Positions 48,428 to 58,023 of a DNA stretch of 64,000 nucleotides are shown here, piece after piece. The DNA comes from GAS188 sp963794475. GTDB lineage: Bacteria; Pseudomonadota; Alphaproteobacteria; Rhizobiales; Beijerinckiaceae. Within the stretch, counting starts at the first letter, position 1; each line of letters begins with the position of its first letter. The stretch spans positions 348,677 through 412,676 of the forward strand of contig CAWCDW010000007.1 of assembly GCA_963794475.1 (NCBI GenBank), written 5' to 3'. The position numbers were made by a program, and so were the translations under genes. The notes below the pieces were generated by a model. That model worked only from the letters and a program-made list of their open reading frames with translations. It was not told where the DNA came from and searched no databases.

Positions 48428-49372
48428 ATGTCTCTTTCATCCCCGTCTCTTCCGCGTCACTTCCTCGATCTTTCCGATTTCACCGCCAGGGACCTGAGAG
48501 GTCTCGTCGAGAACGCCCGCGCCATGAAGGCGGGCTACAAGCGCGGCGAGGCGCCGCGCGAGCGCCCGCTCGCCGGCAAGGTGCTTGCCATGGTCTTCGA
48601 CAAGCCCTCGACACGCACGCGCGTCTCCTTCGACGTCGGCATGCGCCAGCTCGGCGGCGACACGATTATGCTTACCGGCAAGGAGATGCAGCTCGGCCGA
48701 GGCGAATCCATCGCCGATACGGCGCGCGTTCTCTCACGCTATGTCGACGCCATCATGATCCGCATGCTGGATCACGCCGCCATGCGCGAGCTCGCCGCGA
48801 ACGCGACCGTTCCGGTGATCAACGGCCTCTCGAAGATGTCCCATCCCTGCCAGGTGATGGCGGATGTGATGACTTTCGAGGAGCGCAAGGGGCCGATCGC
48901 GGGGCGCACCGTCGCCTGGTCCGGCGATGCCAACAACGTCCTCGGCTCCTGGGTGCACGCGGCCTCGCGCTTCGATTTCGACCTTCGCATCGCAACGCCG
49001 CCGGAATTGTGCGTCAAGGAGGATCTCGCCCTTTGGGCGCAACAGAACAATGCGCGCATCACCCTCACCAGCGATCCTTTCGAGGCGGTCGAAGGCTCCG
49101 ATTGCGTGGTGACGGATTGCTGGGTCTCGATGGGCGACGAGGATGAGGGGCGGCGCCAAAACCTGCTGCAGCGTTATCAGGTGAACGACAAGCTGATGCG
49201 CGCGGCGAAGACGGACGCAATTTTCATGCATTGCTTGCCGGCACATCGCGGCGAGGAGGTCACCGACACGGTGATCGATGGCCCGCAATCGGTCGTCTTC
49301 GACGAGGCCGAGAACAGGCTCCACGCGCAAAAAGGCATTCTCGCCTGGTGCCTCGGAGCGACAGGCCGATGA
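48428..49372 (+). CDS. argF: Ornithine carbamoyltransferase
   Basis: It joins ornithine and carbamoyl phosphate to give citrulline. The 314-residue protein has the carbamoyl-phosphate site DKPSTRTRVSFDVG near residue 58, NGLSKMSHPCQVMAD near 138 and the ornithine loop FMHCLPAHRGEEV near 270. It starts 11 bases after argD and its stop overlaps the start of hslO by four bases, so argD-argF-hslO form one operon. This argD-argF-hslO order is familiar in Hyphomicrobiales. Confidence 0.96.
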   Translation: MSLSSPSLPRHFLDLSDFTARDLRGLVENARAMKAGYKRGEAPRERPLAGKVLAMVFDKPSTRTRVSFDVGMRQLGGDTIMLTGKEMQLGRGESIADTARVLSRYVDAIMIRMLDHAAMRELAANATVPVINGLSKMSHPCQVMADVMTFEERKGPIAGRTVAWSGDANNVLGSWVHAASRFDFDLRIATPPELCVKEDLALWAQQNNARITLTSDPFEAVEGSDCVVTDCWVSMGDEDEGRRQNLLQRYQVNDKLMRAAKTDAIFMHCLPAHRGEEVTDTVIDGPQSVVFDEAENRLHAQKGILAWCLGATGR

Positions 49373-50409
49373 GCGTGCCCCCCAGCAGGGAGGGGGTGCA
49401 TGATCCTTATGGAGCCGCGAGCGACCGCATCCTCCCCTTCTCGGTGGACGCGCTCGACGCGCGGGGCCGTGTGGTCAAGCTTGGCGCCTCGATCGATGCG
49501 GTCATCGGCCGCCACGCCTATCCGGAATCCGTGTCGCGCCTGCTCGCGGAGGCCGCGGCGCTCACCGTGCTGCTCGGCGCCTCGCTCAAGATCGAAGGGC
49601 GATTTCAGCTTCAGACGAAGACAGACGGGCCGGTCAGCATGATCGTCGTTGATTTTCGCTCCCCCGACAGCTTTCGCGCCTATGCGCGCTTCGACGAGAA
49701 GAAGATCGCGGCTCTACCCAAGGAGAAGCAAAGCGGCGGAGGCCTCATCGGCCATGGACATCTCGCGCTTACGATCGATCCCGCCGCAGGCGATCGCGCC
49801 CGATACCAGGGCCTCGTCGCGCTCGAAGGCCAAGGCCTCGAGGAAGCTGCCCATCACTATTTCACGCAATCCGAGCAAATTCCGACGCGCGTGCGGCTTG
49901 CGGCCGGCGAGCTTTACGTGCCGGGTGCGAATGGAAGCGCCGGCGGCCATGGCGCCGGCCCGTCATGGGCGGCCGGCGGGCTCCTGGTGCAATTCCTGCC
50001 GAAGGCAAGCGAGCGGCGAAAGCCGCGCGACCTTCCCGGCGGCGATGCGCCGCCCTCCTACGCGGAGGCGCCTCCCGTGAAGGAGGATGACGCCTGGACC
50101 GAGGCGCGCATGCTCACCGACACGATCGAGGATCACGAGCTGATCGACCCGATGCTCTCGGCCGAGCGGCTTCTCGTGCGCCTCTTCCACGAGCGCGGCG
50201 TGCGCGCCTTCGAGCCGACGATGCTCAAGGAAGCTTGCCAATGCTCCCGCCAGCGTATCCTTTCCATGTTGCGCAGCTTCAGCGATGCGGACCGGCGCGG
50301 GATGATCGCCGATGATGGCATGATCACCGTGACGTGCGAATTCTGCTCGGCCCGCTACCGCGTCGCGCCGGAGGAGGTGGCGGAGCCAAAGGCCGACGCG
50401 AAGGGGTGA
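49369..50409 (+). CDS. hslO: Redox-regulated chaperone Hsp33
   Basis: This 346-residue chaperone is activated by oxidation of a C-terminal zinc centre. The zinc ligands are visible as CQCSR near residue 287 and CEFCSARY near 323, matching CxC and CxxC. The N-terminal substrate-binding domain (ILPFSVDALDARGRVVKLG) and the linker are normal. There is an insertion rich in Gly/Ala and Pro in the middle (NGSAGGHGAGPSW). The start MSVPPSREG at 49369 overlaps the argF stop, linking expression to arginine genes. Confidence 0.94.
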   Translation: MSVPPSREGVHDPYGAASDRILPFSVDALDARGRVVKLGASIDAVIGRHAYPESVSRLLAEAAALTVLLGASLKIEGRFQLQTKTDGPVSMIVVDFRSPDSFRAYARFDEKKIAALPKEKQSGGGLIGHGHLALTIDPAAGDRARYQGLVALEGQGLEEAAHHYFTQSEQIPTRVRLAAGELYVPGANGSAGGHGAGPSWAAGGLLVQFLPKASERRKPRDLPGGDAPPSYAEAPPVKEDDAWTEARMLTDTIEDHELIDPMLSAERLLVRLFHERGVRAFEPTMLKEACQCSRQRILSMLRSFSDADRRGMIADDGMITVTCEFCSARYRVAPEEVAEPKADAKG

Positions 50410-50499
50410 TGCCGCGATCTGGAATCTCGCCAGGTCGTTTTACTTCGCTGGCTCACCTGTCCCTGCAGGGAAAGATCGATCCGTCCTCGAGGTCTCCCC

Positions 50500-51681
50500 T
50501 CAGCCGTTCGTCGCGCACCATTGCGCGAGGTCGCGCATGAAGGCAGCACCAGCATCGATTTGCTCGAGCGTGATGAATTCATCGGGCTGGTGCGCCTGAT
50601 CGATCGAGCCAGGGCCGCAAAGGATGGTCGGGAGACGCGCTCCCTGGAAATGGCCGGCCTCACTGCCGTAGGCGACGGTGACCGGGCGGTTACGCCCGGT
50701 GAGCTTGAGCGCCAAGGTCTCGGCGACCGAGCCGGGATCGGGTGAAAGTCCCGGCACCGACACCTCATTGATCGTTTCGACGCGCGCGGGCTTGCCGTGA
50801 GCGGTAAGCCGGGGCAGCACGACCTCTTGCGCATAGCGCTCGAGGCGCGCCGGAATCTCGGCGGGATCGAGGCCCGGCACCCCGCGGAATTCCCAGTAAA
50901 AGCTGCAGAGCTTCGCCATGATGTTGCGCGCCGTGCCGCCATGCACCTCCCCGATATGGATGCTGGTATACGGCGGATCGAAACGCCCGGTCGGCTCGCC
51001 GCGCGCGATCATCTCCTCGCCGATGCGATCGAGCTCGGACATCAGCATCACGGCGCCCTTGATGGCGCTCGCGCCGAGTTCGGGTTTCGAGGAATGCGCC
51101 TCGAAACCGTGCACATAAGTGTTGAAGGTGACGACGCTCTTGTGGGCGTCGGCCGGCTGCATCGAGGTCGGCTCGCCGACGATCACGGCACGCGGGCGAG
51201 GAAGGTCAGCGCCCAGGCGCGCGATCGGCTCCTCGACGCCGAGGCAGGTCGTCTCCTCGTCGTAGGAAAAGATGAGGTGGATCGGCGTCTTCAGCGCGCT
51301 CTTCTGAAAAAGCGGAATATGGGCGAGCGCGAGCGCGCAAAACCCCTTCATGTCGACGGCGCCTCGGCCATAGGCCTTGCCGTCTGCAAGGCGAAGCGCG
51401 AACGGGTCGCTCGTCCAGCTCTGGCCGGCGACCGGCACCACGTCCGTGTGGCCCGAAAGGCAAATGCCGCCGCGGTCGGTGGGACCGATGGTGGCAAACA
51501 CGGTCGCCTTGTCACCCGCCGCATTCGGTATTCTTACGCTCGCGACTCCACGTTCGCGCAGATAGCCTTCGACATAGTCGATGAGGTCGAGGTTGGAGCG
51601 GGAGCTTTCGGTGTCGAAAGAGACGAGGCGCTCCAATATCGCGATCACCTCGTCGCGGCCCACGCTCCTGTCGCTTGTCAT
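50500..51681 (-). CDS. argE: Acetylornithine deacetylase
   Basis: This 393-residue M20 metallohydrolase releases ornithine from N-acetylornithine. Motifs: metal ligand His in LSGHTDVVPVAGQSW near residue 78, YGRGAVDMKGF near 107, FSYDEETTCLGVEEPI near 141 (catalytic Glu pair) and VIVGEPTSM near 167. It is of the alphaproteobacterial ArgE type. It lies convergent to the argD-argF-hslO operon, with a 90-base spacer in which I see no obvious terminator. Other M20 deacylases cannot be fully excluded. Confidence 0.9.
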   Translation of the reverse strand: MTSDRSVGRDEVIAILERLVSFDTESSRSNLDLIDYVEGYLRERGVASVRIPNAAGDKATVFATIGPTDRGGICLSGHTDVVPVAGQSWTSDPFALRLADGKAYGRGAVDMKGFCALALAHIPLFQKSALKTPIHLIFSYDEETTCLGVEEPIARLGADLPRPRAVIVGEPTSMQPADAHKSVVTFNTYVHGFEAHSSKPELGASAIKGAVMLMSELDRIGEEMIARGEPTGRFDPPYTSIHIGEVHGGTARNIMAKLCSFYWEFRGVPGLDPAEIPARLERYAQEVVLPRLTAHGKPARVETINEVSVPGLSPDPGSVAETLALKLTGRNRPVTVAYGSEAGHFQGARLPTILCGPGSIDQAHQPDEFITLEQIDAGAAFMRDLAQWCATNG

Positions 51682-51703
51682 CGTCTCTCCTTCTCGAACG
51701 TCT

Positions 51704-53143
51704 TCAACGCCGCCAATAGCCGGGCAGGAAGAGCACGACCGCCATGATCACCTCGAGCCTCCCCACGATCATGCCGGCCGCCAAGATCCAATGCGCGGCC
51801 GACGGCAGCTTGATGTAATCGGCGGCCGTGAGCCCCGGACCGAAGGCCGGGCCCGCCTTGGTCAAAGCCATGACGGCCGCGGTCAGCGCGCCCCCCGCGC
51901 CGAGCCCGGCGAGCGCCAGCGCGAGGCTCAGCACAACGAAGGCGGCGAAATAAATGACTGCGAAGGCGAATACCGTGGTCACCGCCTCCTCGCGAAGGCG
52001 CCTCCCGCCATGGGTGAACGGCACTACCGCGTGGGGATGCACGAAACGGATGAAGGAACGGCGCATGCCTTGAATCAGCACGGCGAGCCGGATCGGGCGC
52101 AAGCCGCCCGCCGCCGAGCCGGCGCAGCCGCCGATGAGGGCGGCAACGATCAACAAGAGCACGTGGAAATCGCCGCGCCGCCCAGGCTCCCCGGCCTCGA
52201 AACCGGTCGTGGTGATGCGGCTCACCACGTCGAATATGGCATGGCGCAAGCCGACCCAACCGCTCTCGAGGCCGGCAAGCGCAAGGTGGGTCCAGGCGAG
52301 CGCCACGATGACCGCGGTGACGCCGAGGAAGAGCTGCACCTCCCGATGCTTCAAAAGCGGCTGCAGCTCGCCCTTGAGCAGCATGGCGACCGTGCCGAGC
52401 GGCAAGGCCGCGAGCAGCATGAAGATGATGGCGATCCATTGCAGATCGGTTCTTCTGAAGAAATTGAAGGAGGCCGCATGCGTCGAGAAGCCACCCGTCG
52501 AGAGGGTCGAGAAGGCATGCGCCACGGCATCGAAGCTCGACATCCCGCCGGCGAAATAAGCAATGGCGCACAGTAGCGTGAGCGCGGCATAGACGCCAAG
52601 CACGCGCGGCGCGACGCGGTAAAGCCGCGAGGCTTCCCAATTCGGCCCGTCTGGCATCCAGAAGCCATCGTTCTGGCCTTGCCCATGAGGCAGAAGGCAG
52701 ATCATGAGGGCGAGGAAGAGCCCACCTCCCATGAACTGGAGAAGCGCTCGAAAGAACAAGAGCCCGGTTCCGGCCGTGTCGAGCGAAGGAAAGGCGCTCG
52801 CCCCATTCGTCATGAGTCCCGAGGAGGCCTCGAAGACCGCGGCAGCGAGCGGCATCTTGCTCGAGCCGAGAGCGAAGGGGATGGCCGCGAAGACCACGAG
52901 GAGCAAGGCGCTTCCGGTCGCAAACAGCGGCAATTCGCGCGCGCTGAGCGAAGCGTCCTCCCGATTCGACCGGGCGACGAGCCTGAGCCCGATCCCAAGG
53001 AAAGCGGCCGCCGCGGCGCAGGCGAGAAAAAGTACCGCGTCCCGCCCGTCGCCGAGCGCGGCCACGGCGGCCGTCAGGACGAAAGAGAAGGCGAGGATGA
53101 GCAGCAGGCTGGCGGCGGCGGTTACGGACGGTCGGGGATCCAT
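51704..53143 (-). CDS. trkH: TrkH-family potassium uptake protein
   Basis: This 479-residue membrane protein contains about ten to twelve hydrophobic helices and four P-loop-like filter segments, for example ASSGLMTNGASAFPS, FSTLSTGGFSTHAAS, DVVSRITTTGFEAGE and ALTKAGPAFGPG, as in TrkH/KtrB potassium channels. It works with a cytoplasmic NAD-binding TrkA-type subunit, none of which is encoded nearby. The start at 53143 (MDPRPSVTA) is preferred over an upstream Cys-containing extension. The 319-base spacer to the next gene shows no feature I can support. Confidence 0.9.
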   Translation of the reverse strand: MDPRPSVTAAASLLLILAFSFVLTAAVAALGDGRDAVLFLACAAAAAFLGIGLRLVARSNREDASLSARELPLFATGSALLLVVFAAIPFALGSSKMPLAAAVFEASSGLMTNGASAFPSLDTAGTGLLFFRALLQFMGGGLFLALMICLLPHGQGQNDGFWMPDGPNWEASRLYRVAPRVLGVYAALTLLCAIAYFAGGMSSFDAVAHAFSTLSTGGFSTHAASFNFFRRTDLQWIAIIFMLLAALPLGTVAMLLKGELQPLLKHREVQLFLGVTAVIVALAWTHLALAGLESGWVGLRHAIFDVVSRITTTGFEAGEPGRRGDFHVLLLIVAALIGGCAGSAAGGLRPIRLAVLIQGMRRSFIRFVHPHAVVPFTHGGRRLREEAVTTVFAFAVIYFAAFVVLSLALALAGLGAGGALTAAVMALTKAGPAFGPGLTAADYIKLPSAAHWILAAGMIVGRLEVIMAVVLFLPGYWRR

Positions 53144-53462
53144 CAAATCACTCTTGCGCGGGGCGAAGCGCCGCCGCTTCGCCAAAATGCCAGCTTGTCG
53201 GGCGTCTGTCATGCATCGAGCGCTGAAACAATTCAAATGCGATGCCGAGCTTGGGCTTCTTGCATCGCGGGCGCCTCCGAAGGAAGCCGGATTGGTAAGC
53301 TCGCATTCGGCGCCGTTGTGAAATCATGAATTTTGTGCAGAGCTAATTGCACTCCGCATTCCCCTGCAGTCGCACCCGATCGGCTCACGATTTGAGCGAT
53401 CGGCGTCATGGCGCGCGACCGGCACCGCGAGGGGCACGGCGACAGTACCTGGAGATGCCCTT

Positions 53463-54065
53463 ATGATCCCCTTGCCTAAGCCCGATAGGCTGATCCCCGC
53501 CATACGCTTGGACGCGCGTCGATCGACCCGCAATTTCAAGGACCGGGAGCTTGCGCTGGATCGCGTGAGCGTCCTGCTTTTTGCCGCTCAGGGGTATCGA
53601 CATGGCGAAGCCAAGCGAGTGGTGCCCTCCGCCGGCGCGCGATATCCATTGGAGCTGACCCTTGCGGTTCGACGCGTTGAAGCGTTGCAGCCCGGCCTCT
53701 ATCGATACTCCGTGGACCGGCACGGGCTCGATGCCGTGGAAACAAATGGCGACCCTCTCCCGAAGATCGCGGCGGCGACATTCGAAGCGCCTTGGGTCGC
53801 GAACGCCGCGGCCGTGCTGCACATCTCCGCCGTTTTTGAACGAACGACGGCTCCCTATGCCGATCAACCGCCGGTCGGGCGTGCCGAAAGATACGTATGG
53901 TTAGAGGCGGGTCACGCGGCACAAAATGCTGCCTTGGCGGCTGCAGCGCTCCAGCTTGCCACGGTATTCATTGGGGGGTTCGATGACGAAGCCATGGCGC
54001 GCGCCGTACAATCGCCGAATACCGAACGCTCGATCGGCGTAATGCCCCTGGGCTTCCCCCTCTAA
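53463..54065 (+). CDS. SagB/ThcOx-type nitroreductase family protein
   Basis: This 200-residue FMN-dependent oxidoreductase has the nitroreductase fold with the pattern DARRSTRNFKDRELALDRVSVLLFAAQG and RVVPSAGARYPLELTL, typical of SagB-type dehydrogenases, plus YVWLEAGHAAQNAALAAAAL near residue 140. In peptide antibiotic pathways such enzymes oxidise azoline rings, but here no peptide-cyclisation partner is nearby, so this is a solo form of unknown substrate. Start is the ATG at 53463 after GGAGATGCCCTT. Confidence 0.82.
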   Translation: MIPLPKPDRLIPAIRLDARRSTRNFKDRELALDRVSVLLFAAQGYRHGEAKRVVPSAGARYPLELTLAVRRVEALQPGLYRYSVDRHGLDAVETNGDPLPKIAAATFEAPWVANAAAVLHISAVFERTTAPYADQPPVGRAERYVWLEAGHAAQNAALAAAALQLATVFIGGFDDEAMARAVQSPNTERSIGVMPLGFPL

Positions 54066-54149
54066 TCGAGATCGCTCATGCGGATCGGTCATATTGGCGG
54101 CGCCGCTCTGGCGATACGACCGCGATGGCGTATTGTCATGGGAGCGCCC

Positions 54150-55217
54150 ATGATCGAAATCGCCATGATCCCACCCACCCGCCTGATCACGCCCGAACGT
54201 CGCGAGGACGACAGGCTCGAAGCCTCGATAAGGCCCCAGAGCCTTTCCGATTTCGTCGGCCAGGAACAAGCGCGCGCCAATCTCAAAGTGTTCATCGACA
54301 GCGCGCGGACGCGCGGCGAGGCGCTGGATCACGTCCTGTTCGTCGGGCCGCCGGGCCTCGGCAAGACGACGCTTGCCCAGATCGTATCGCGCGAGATGGG
54401 GGTCGGCTTCCGTTCGACCTCCGGCCCCGTGATCGCGAAGGCGGGCGACCTGGCGGCGATCCTTACCAATCTCGAAGAGCGCGATGTCCTGTTCATCGAC
54501 GAGATCCACCAACTCAATCCCGCGGTCGAGGAGATTCTCTACCCCGCGATGGAGGATTTTCAGCTCGACCTCGTGATCGGCGAGGGGCCGGCGGCGCGCT
54601 CGGTCAAGATCGATCTCTCGAAGTTCACGCTGATCGGCGCGACGACGCGGGCGGGCCTTCTCACGACGCCGCTTCGCGACCGTTTCGGCATCCCCATTCG
54701 CCTCAACTTCTACACCGTCGACGAGCTCGAGTTCATCGTGAAGCGCGGCGCGCGCGTCATGGGTTTCTCCATGTCCGAGGACGGAGCGAACGAAATCGCC
54801 AAGCGCGCCCGCGGCACGCCCCGCGTTGCGGGCCGGCTTTTGCGGCGCGTGCGCGATTTCGCCGTGGTCGACAACGCCGACAGCGTCACGCGCGAACTTG
54901 CCGCGAGCGCCCTTTCGCTTCTCGAGGTCGATGCGCGCGGCCTCGACCAGATGGACCGGCGCTACCTCACCGTGATCGCTGAGGGCTTCGGCGGCGGGCC
55001 GGTCGGCGTCGAGACCATCGCGGCCGCGTTGTCCGAGCCGCGCGACGCCATCGAGGACATCATCGAGCCCTATCTGATCCAGCAAGGCTTTCTCCAACGC
55101 ACGCCGCGCGGACGCCTGTTGACGCCGCACGCTTTTCGCCATCTCGGGCTCGAGGAACCGTCCGGACGGGAGGTCGCCCAATTCGGCTTATTCGGGAGTG
55201 GCGACAACGATGGCTGA
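54150..55217 (+). CDS. ruvB: Holliday junction branch migration helicase RuvB
   Basis: This AAA+ motor of about 355 residues drives Holliday junction branch migration with RuvA. Walker A is GPPGLGKTTLAQ, Walker B is VLFIDEIHQL, sensor I is GATTRAGLL and the arginine finger lies in PLRDRFGI; the C-terminal winged-helix begins near EGFGGGPVGVETIAAAL. ATG codons at 54150 and 54165 are both plausible; 54150 has GGGAG six bases upstream. ruvC and ruvA, usually just before ruvB, are not in the window, so this gene is separated from them or they lie elsewhere. Confidence 0.95.
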   Translation: MIEIAMIPPTRLITPERREDDRLEASIRPQSLSDFVGQEQARANLKVFIDSARTRGEALDHVLFVGPPGLGKTTLAQIVSREMGVGFRSTSGPVIAKAGDLAAILTNLEERDVLFIDEIHQLNPAVEEILYPAMEDFQLDLVIGEGPAARSVKIDLSKFTLIGATTRAGLLTTPLRDRFGIPIRLNFYTVDELEFIVKRGARVMGFSMSEDGANEIAKRARGTPRVAGRLLRRVRDFAVVDNADSVTRELAASALSLLEVDARGLDQMDRRYLTVIAEGFGGGPVGVETIAAALSEPRDAIEDIIEPYLIQQGFLQRTPRGRLLTPHAFRHLGLEEPSGREVAQFGLFGSGDNDG

Positions 55218-55641
55218 GCGGCCGAGCTTCCTGCACGAGTACGCGCTGCGCATTTATTATGAGGACACCGATTTTTCCGGCGCCGTCTATCATGCGAGCT
55301 ATCTGCGCTTCTTCGAGAGGGGGCGGACCGATTGGCTGCGCGGCACGGGCTTCGATCAGCGCGCCGCCTTCGAGGCGAATCCGTCGCTAAACTTCGTCGT
55401 CACACGCCTCGCGATCGCCTATCTGCGGCCCGCGCTTATGGATGACGTCGTCACGATCGAGACGCACCTCGTCGAAGCGCGCGGCGCGAGCCTCCTACTT
55501 GCCCAGCGTGCGCTCCGCGGCGCGGAAATTCTCGCGCAGGCCGAAATCACGGTGGCCTCTGTTTCAGGCGGACGGCCGGTGCGCCTGCCAGGCGCGATCT
55601 TGCGGGCGCTCAGCGTCCTCGCGGCGCCCACTGGCGCATGA
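55210..55641 (+). CDS. ybgC: YbgC/Pal-type acyl-CoA thioesterase
   Basis: This 143-residue hotdog-fold thioesterase starts with YALRIYYEDTDFSGAVYHASYLRFFERGRTDWLR (catalytic Asp in YYEDTD near residue 17). It overlaps ruvB by eight bases. In many proteobacteria ybgC precedes tolQ-tolR-tolA-tolB-pal; those genes are absent here and a VTT-domain gene follows instead. The start is the ATG at 55210. A degenerate copy of the GCATGATCCG-type palindrome follows its stop. Confidence 0.9.
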   Translation: MAERPSFLHEYALRIYYEDTDFSGAVYHASYLRFFERGRTDWLRGTGFDQRAAFEANPSLNFVVTRLAIAYLRPALMDDVVTIETHLVEARGASLLLAQRALRGAEILAQAEITVASVSGGRPVRLPGAILRALSVLAAPTGA

Positions 55642-55700
55642 TCCGCAAAAATGGCAAGTATTCCGATGCGGCACGGCCGTTGCCCAACAAACATAATCGT
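55639..55700. repeat. Degenerate GCATGATCCG-type palindrome
   Basis: GCGCATGATCCGCAAAAATGG and the following AAGTATTCCGATGCGG resemble the palindrome after alaS (3283-3331), with mutated arms. The stop codon of ybgC falls within its left edge. It may contribute to transcription termination after ybgC. Only the first half is well conserved. Confidence 0.5.
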
Positions 55701-55783
55701 GTTCTCCTTCAAGCATCGGCGTTGTTGACGCGCGGGGGCAGCTTGTGGCTTGACTTCGTCCCTCGAAAGCGGCGCGAGTGGAC

Positions 55784-56581
55784 ATGAAATCTCGTTGGCG
55801 ATGGCTTGCCCTCTTGCTGCTGGGCCTCGGCTTTTGCATCCTGGTGACGGCGCCCTTCTTCGAATCCGCGATTCTGATCTTCCTCAAGGATCATCTGGCG
55901 AAGTTCGCGCGCCTCGTGGAGGCGAACCGGGTTTTGGCGCTCCTCATCTATATCACGGTCTACATCGCTTGCGCCGCGGCGTCCTTTCCAAGCGCCATCC
56001 TGTTGACTTTGATCGGAGGCTCCTTCTTCGGCGCCTTCCTCGGCGCCACCGCCGCGGCCGTGAGCGCGACGCTTGGCGGGCTGTGCGCCTTTACGGCGGC
56101 GCGCACGCTCAGCGGCAACTGGTCTCGGACGCTCGGAAGCTTCGACTTTTCGCGCATGATCGGGGCACTCGAGCAGGACGCTGCCTCCTATCTCATGTTC
56201 CTGCGCCTGACGCCGATTTTCCCCTTTTGGCTCGTCAATCTCGCCGCCGCCGTCGCACGGGTCCGGCTCACGACCTTTCTGTGGACGACTTTCTTCGGCG
56301 TCATGCCGGGCGGTTTCGCCTTCGCGACGGCTGGCGAAGCGCTCGGCGGCATCTTGGAGCGGCGAGCTGGCGCTTATCGCGACTGCGTAGCGCAAGGCTC
56401 GAGCATGTGCAGCCTGCACGTCGGGCCTGTCGACCTTGTCGACCCCACACTTCTTCTCGCGCTCCTTTTCCTCGGGACGCTTGCCCTCATCCCCGTCTTG
56501 ATGAAGCGTATCCCTCGCCTCGCCCGATTTTGCGAGCGTCGAGGCTGGATCCGAGCGACGAGCGGCGGTGGGCCTTCATGA
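55784..56581 (+). CDS. VTT/DedA-like (TVP38/TMEM64) membrane protein
   Basis: This 265-residue protein has about five hydrophobic segments with the VTT signature: CAAASFPSAILLTLIGGSFFG near residue 65, then FGAFLGATAAAVSATLGG and FLRLTPIFPFWLVNLAAA near 145. Family members are lipid scramblase-like or involved in membrane homeostasis. Start is 55784 (MKSRWRWLA) or GTG at 55778. Its stop overlaps the next gene, a flavin disulfide reductase, by four bases; that VTT-reductase pairing recurs in other bacteria. Confidence 0.88.
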   Translation: MKSRWRWLALLLLGLGFCILVTAPFFESAILIFLKDHLAKFARLVEANRVLALLIYITVYIACAAASFPSAILLTLIGGSFFGAFLGATAAAVSATLGGLCAFTAARTLSGNWSRTLGSFDFSRMIGALEQDAASYLMFLRLTPIFPFWLVNLAAAVARVRLTTFLWTTFFGVMPGGFAFATAGEALGGILERRAGAYRDCVAQGSSMCSLHVGPVDLVDPTLLLALLFLGTLALIPVLMKRIPRLARFCERRGWIRATSGGGPS

Positions 56582-58017
56582 ACGAGCCGCTGCGGGCAGA
56601 CTTATGCATCATCGGGGCGGGCGCCGCGGGACTTGCAGTCGCCGCCGCCGCCGCCGCCTTCGGCGTGCGGACCGTGCTCATCGAGAAGGGCGAGATGGGC
56701 GGGGAATGCCTGCACACGGGCTGCGTGCCCTCGAAGGCGCTGATCGCGGCGGCGCGGGTGCCCAAATGGCCCGCCCTGGCGCCAAGGGTCGCGAAAAACC
56801 TCGTTTCTCCGGTTCTCGAGCATCAGCGGGTGATGGCGCACGTGAAAAGCGTCATCGCCGAGATTGCGCCAACGGATTCGGCGGCGCGCTACAAGGCGCT
56901 CGGTGTGGAGGTGATCAAGGCGCAAGCAGCCTTCATCGATCGGGCGACCGTCAAGGCGGGCGAAGCGTTCGTCAAGGCGCGCCGTTTCGTCATCGCCTCG
57001 GGGTCCCAACCCGCCATACCGGAGATCGCGGGGCTCGATGCCGTTTCCTACCTCACGAATGAGACGGTGTTCGCGCTTCCCGAAAGGCCCCGCCATCTTC
57101 TCGTGATCGGCGCGGGCTCGGTGGGATCGGAACTTGGCCAGGCCTTCCGCCGGCTCGGAAGCGAGGTGACACTCTTCGATTCGACAAGATTGCTGCCCCA
57201 TGAGGACGCGGAAGTCGCCGGTATCGTCCGCGGCGCGCTCGAGCGTGACGGGGTGCGTTTGCACGAGGGCATCAGGCTCGCCGCGGTGGCTGCTCCGGCC
57301 GATGGCGTGCGCCTGCACTACTCGGATCAAGCCTCGGCCCCGCGGCAAGCGACCGGCACGCATCTTTTGATCGCGGCTGGGCGAATGCCACGGACGCAGG
57401 GGCTCGGACTCGAGGAAGGCTGGATCAAATTCGACACAAGTGGTATAATTGTCGACCATGGTATGCGGACAAGCAATCCTCGCGTTTTTGCCATCGGCGA
57501 TTGTGTTGGCGGTGCGCTCGGCGGTTGGCGCTTCACCCATGCGGCATCGCTCCAGGCAAACCTCGTGATCCGCAGCGCCTTCTTTCGCCTTCCCTCCCGG
57601 TTCGACCCTTTGCTCGTGCCGCGTGTGACGTTCACGGATCCCGAGGTCGCCTCGGTCGGCCTCTCGGAAGAGGAGGCCCGCGCCAAACATGGCGCGATCC
57701 GCATTTGCCGTTTCCCGCTTGGCGAGACCGACCGGGCGCGCGCCGAGGGCGAGCGGGAGGGTCTCGTCAAGCTTATCGCCTTGCCGAACGGACGTCTTCT
57801 CGGCGCGGCGATCTGCGGCAAGGCCGCGGGCGAGATGATCCCGCTCTGGACGCTGGCCCTCAAGGAAAAGATGAAGCTTTCGAAGATCGCAAGCTTGGTC
57901 ACGCCCTATCCGACGCTGAGCGAAGCCTCGCGGCGCGCCGCGCTTGAGTTCTATACGCCTTTGGCGCGACGCCCCCTCATGCGTCGCCTCCTGGGAGTGC
58001 TGCGTAGATTCGGATAG
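56578..58017 (+). CDS. Flavin-dependent pyridine nucleotide-disulfide oxidoreductase
   Basis: This 479-residue protein has FAD site IIGAGAAGLAVAAAAAAFG at the N terminus, the redox-active GGECLHTGCVPSKA near residue 42, an NADH site VIGAGSVGSELGQAFRRLG near 180, FAIGDCVGGALGGWRFTHAA near 305 and the C-terminal dimer domain. It resembles mercuric reductase/lipoamide dehydrogenase-like enzymes without a C-terminal His-Glu active base that I can recognise with confidence. It is coupled to a VTT membrane protein gene. The substrate is unknown. Confidence 0.88.
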   Translation: MNEPLRADLCIIGAGAAGLAVAAAAAAFGVRTVLIEKGEMGGECLHTGCVPSKALIAAARVPKWPALAPRVAKNLVSPVLEHQRVMAHVKSVIAEIAPTDSAARYKALGVEVIKAQAAFIDRATVKAGEAFVKARRFVIASGSQPAIPEIAGLDAVSYLTNETVFALPERPRHLLVIGAGSVGSELGQAFRRLGSEVTLFDSTRLLPHEDAEVAGIVRGALERDGVRLHEGIRLAAVAAPADGVRLHYSDQASAPRQATGTHLLIAAGRMPRTQGLGLEEGWIKFDTSGIIVDHGMRTSNPRVFAIGDCVGGALGGWRFTHAASLQANLVIRSAFFRLPSRFDPLLVPRVTFTDPEVASVGLSEEEARAKHGAIRICRFPLGETDRARAEGEREGLVKLIALPNGRLLGAAICGKAAGEMIPLWTLALKEKMKLSKIASLVTPYPTLSEASRRAALEFYTPLARRPLMRRLLGVLRRFG

Positions 58018-58023
58018 CCATGC

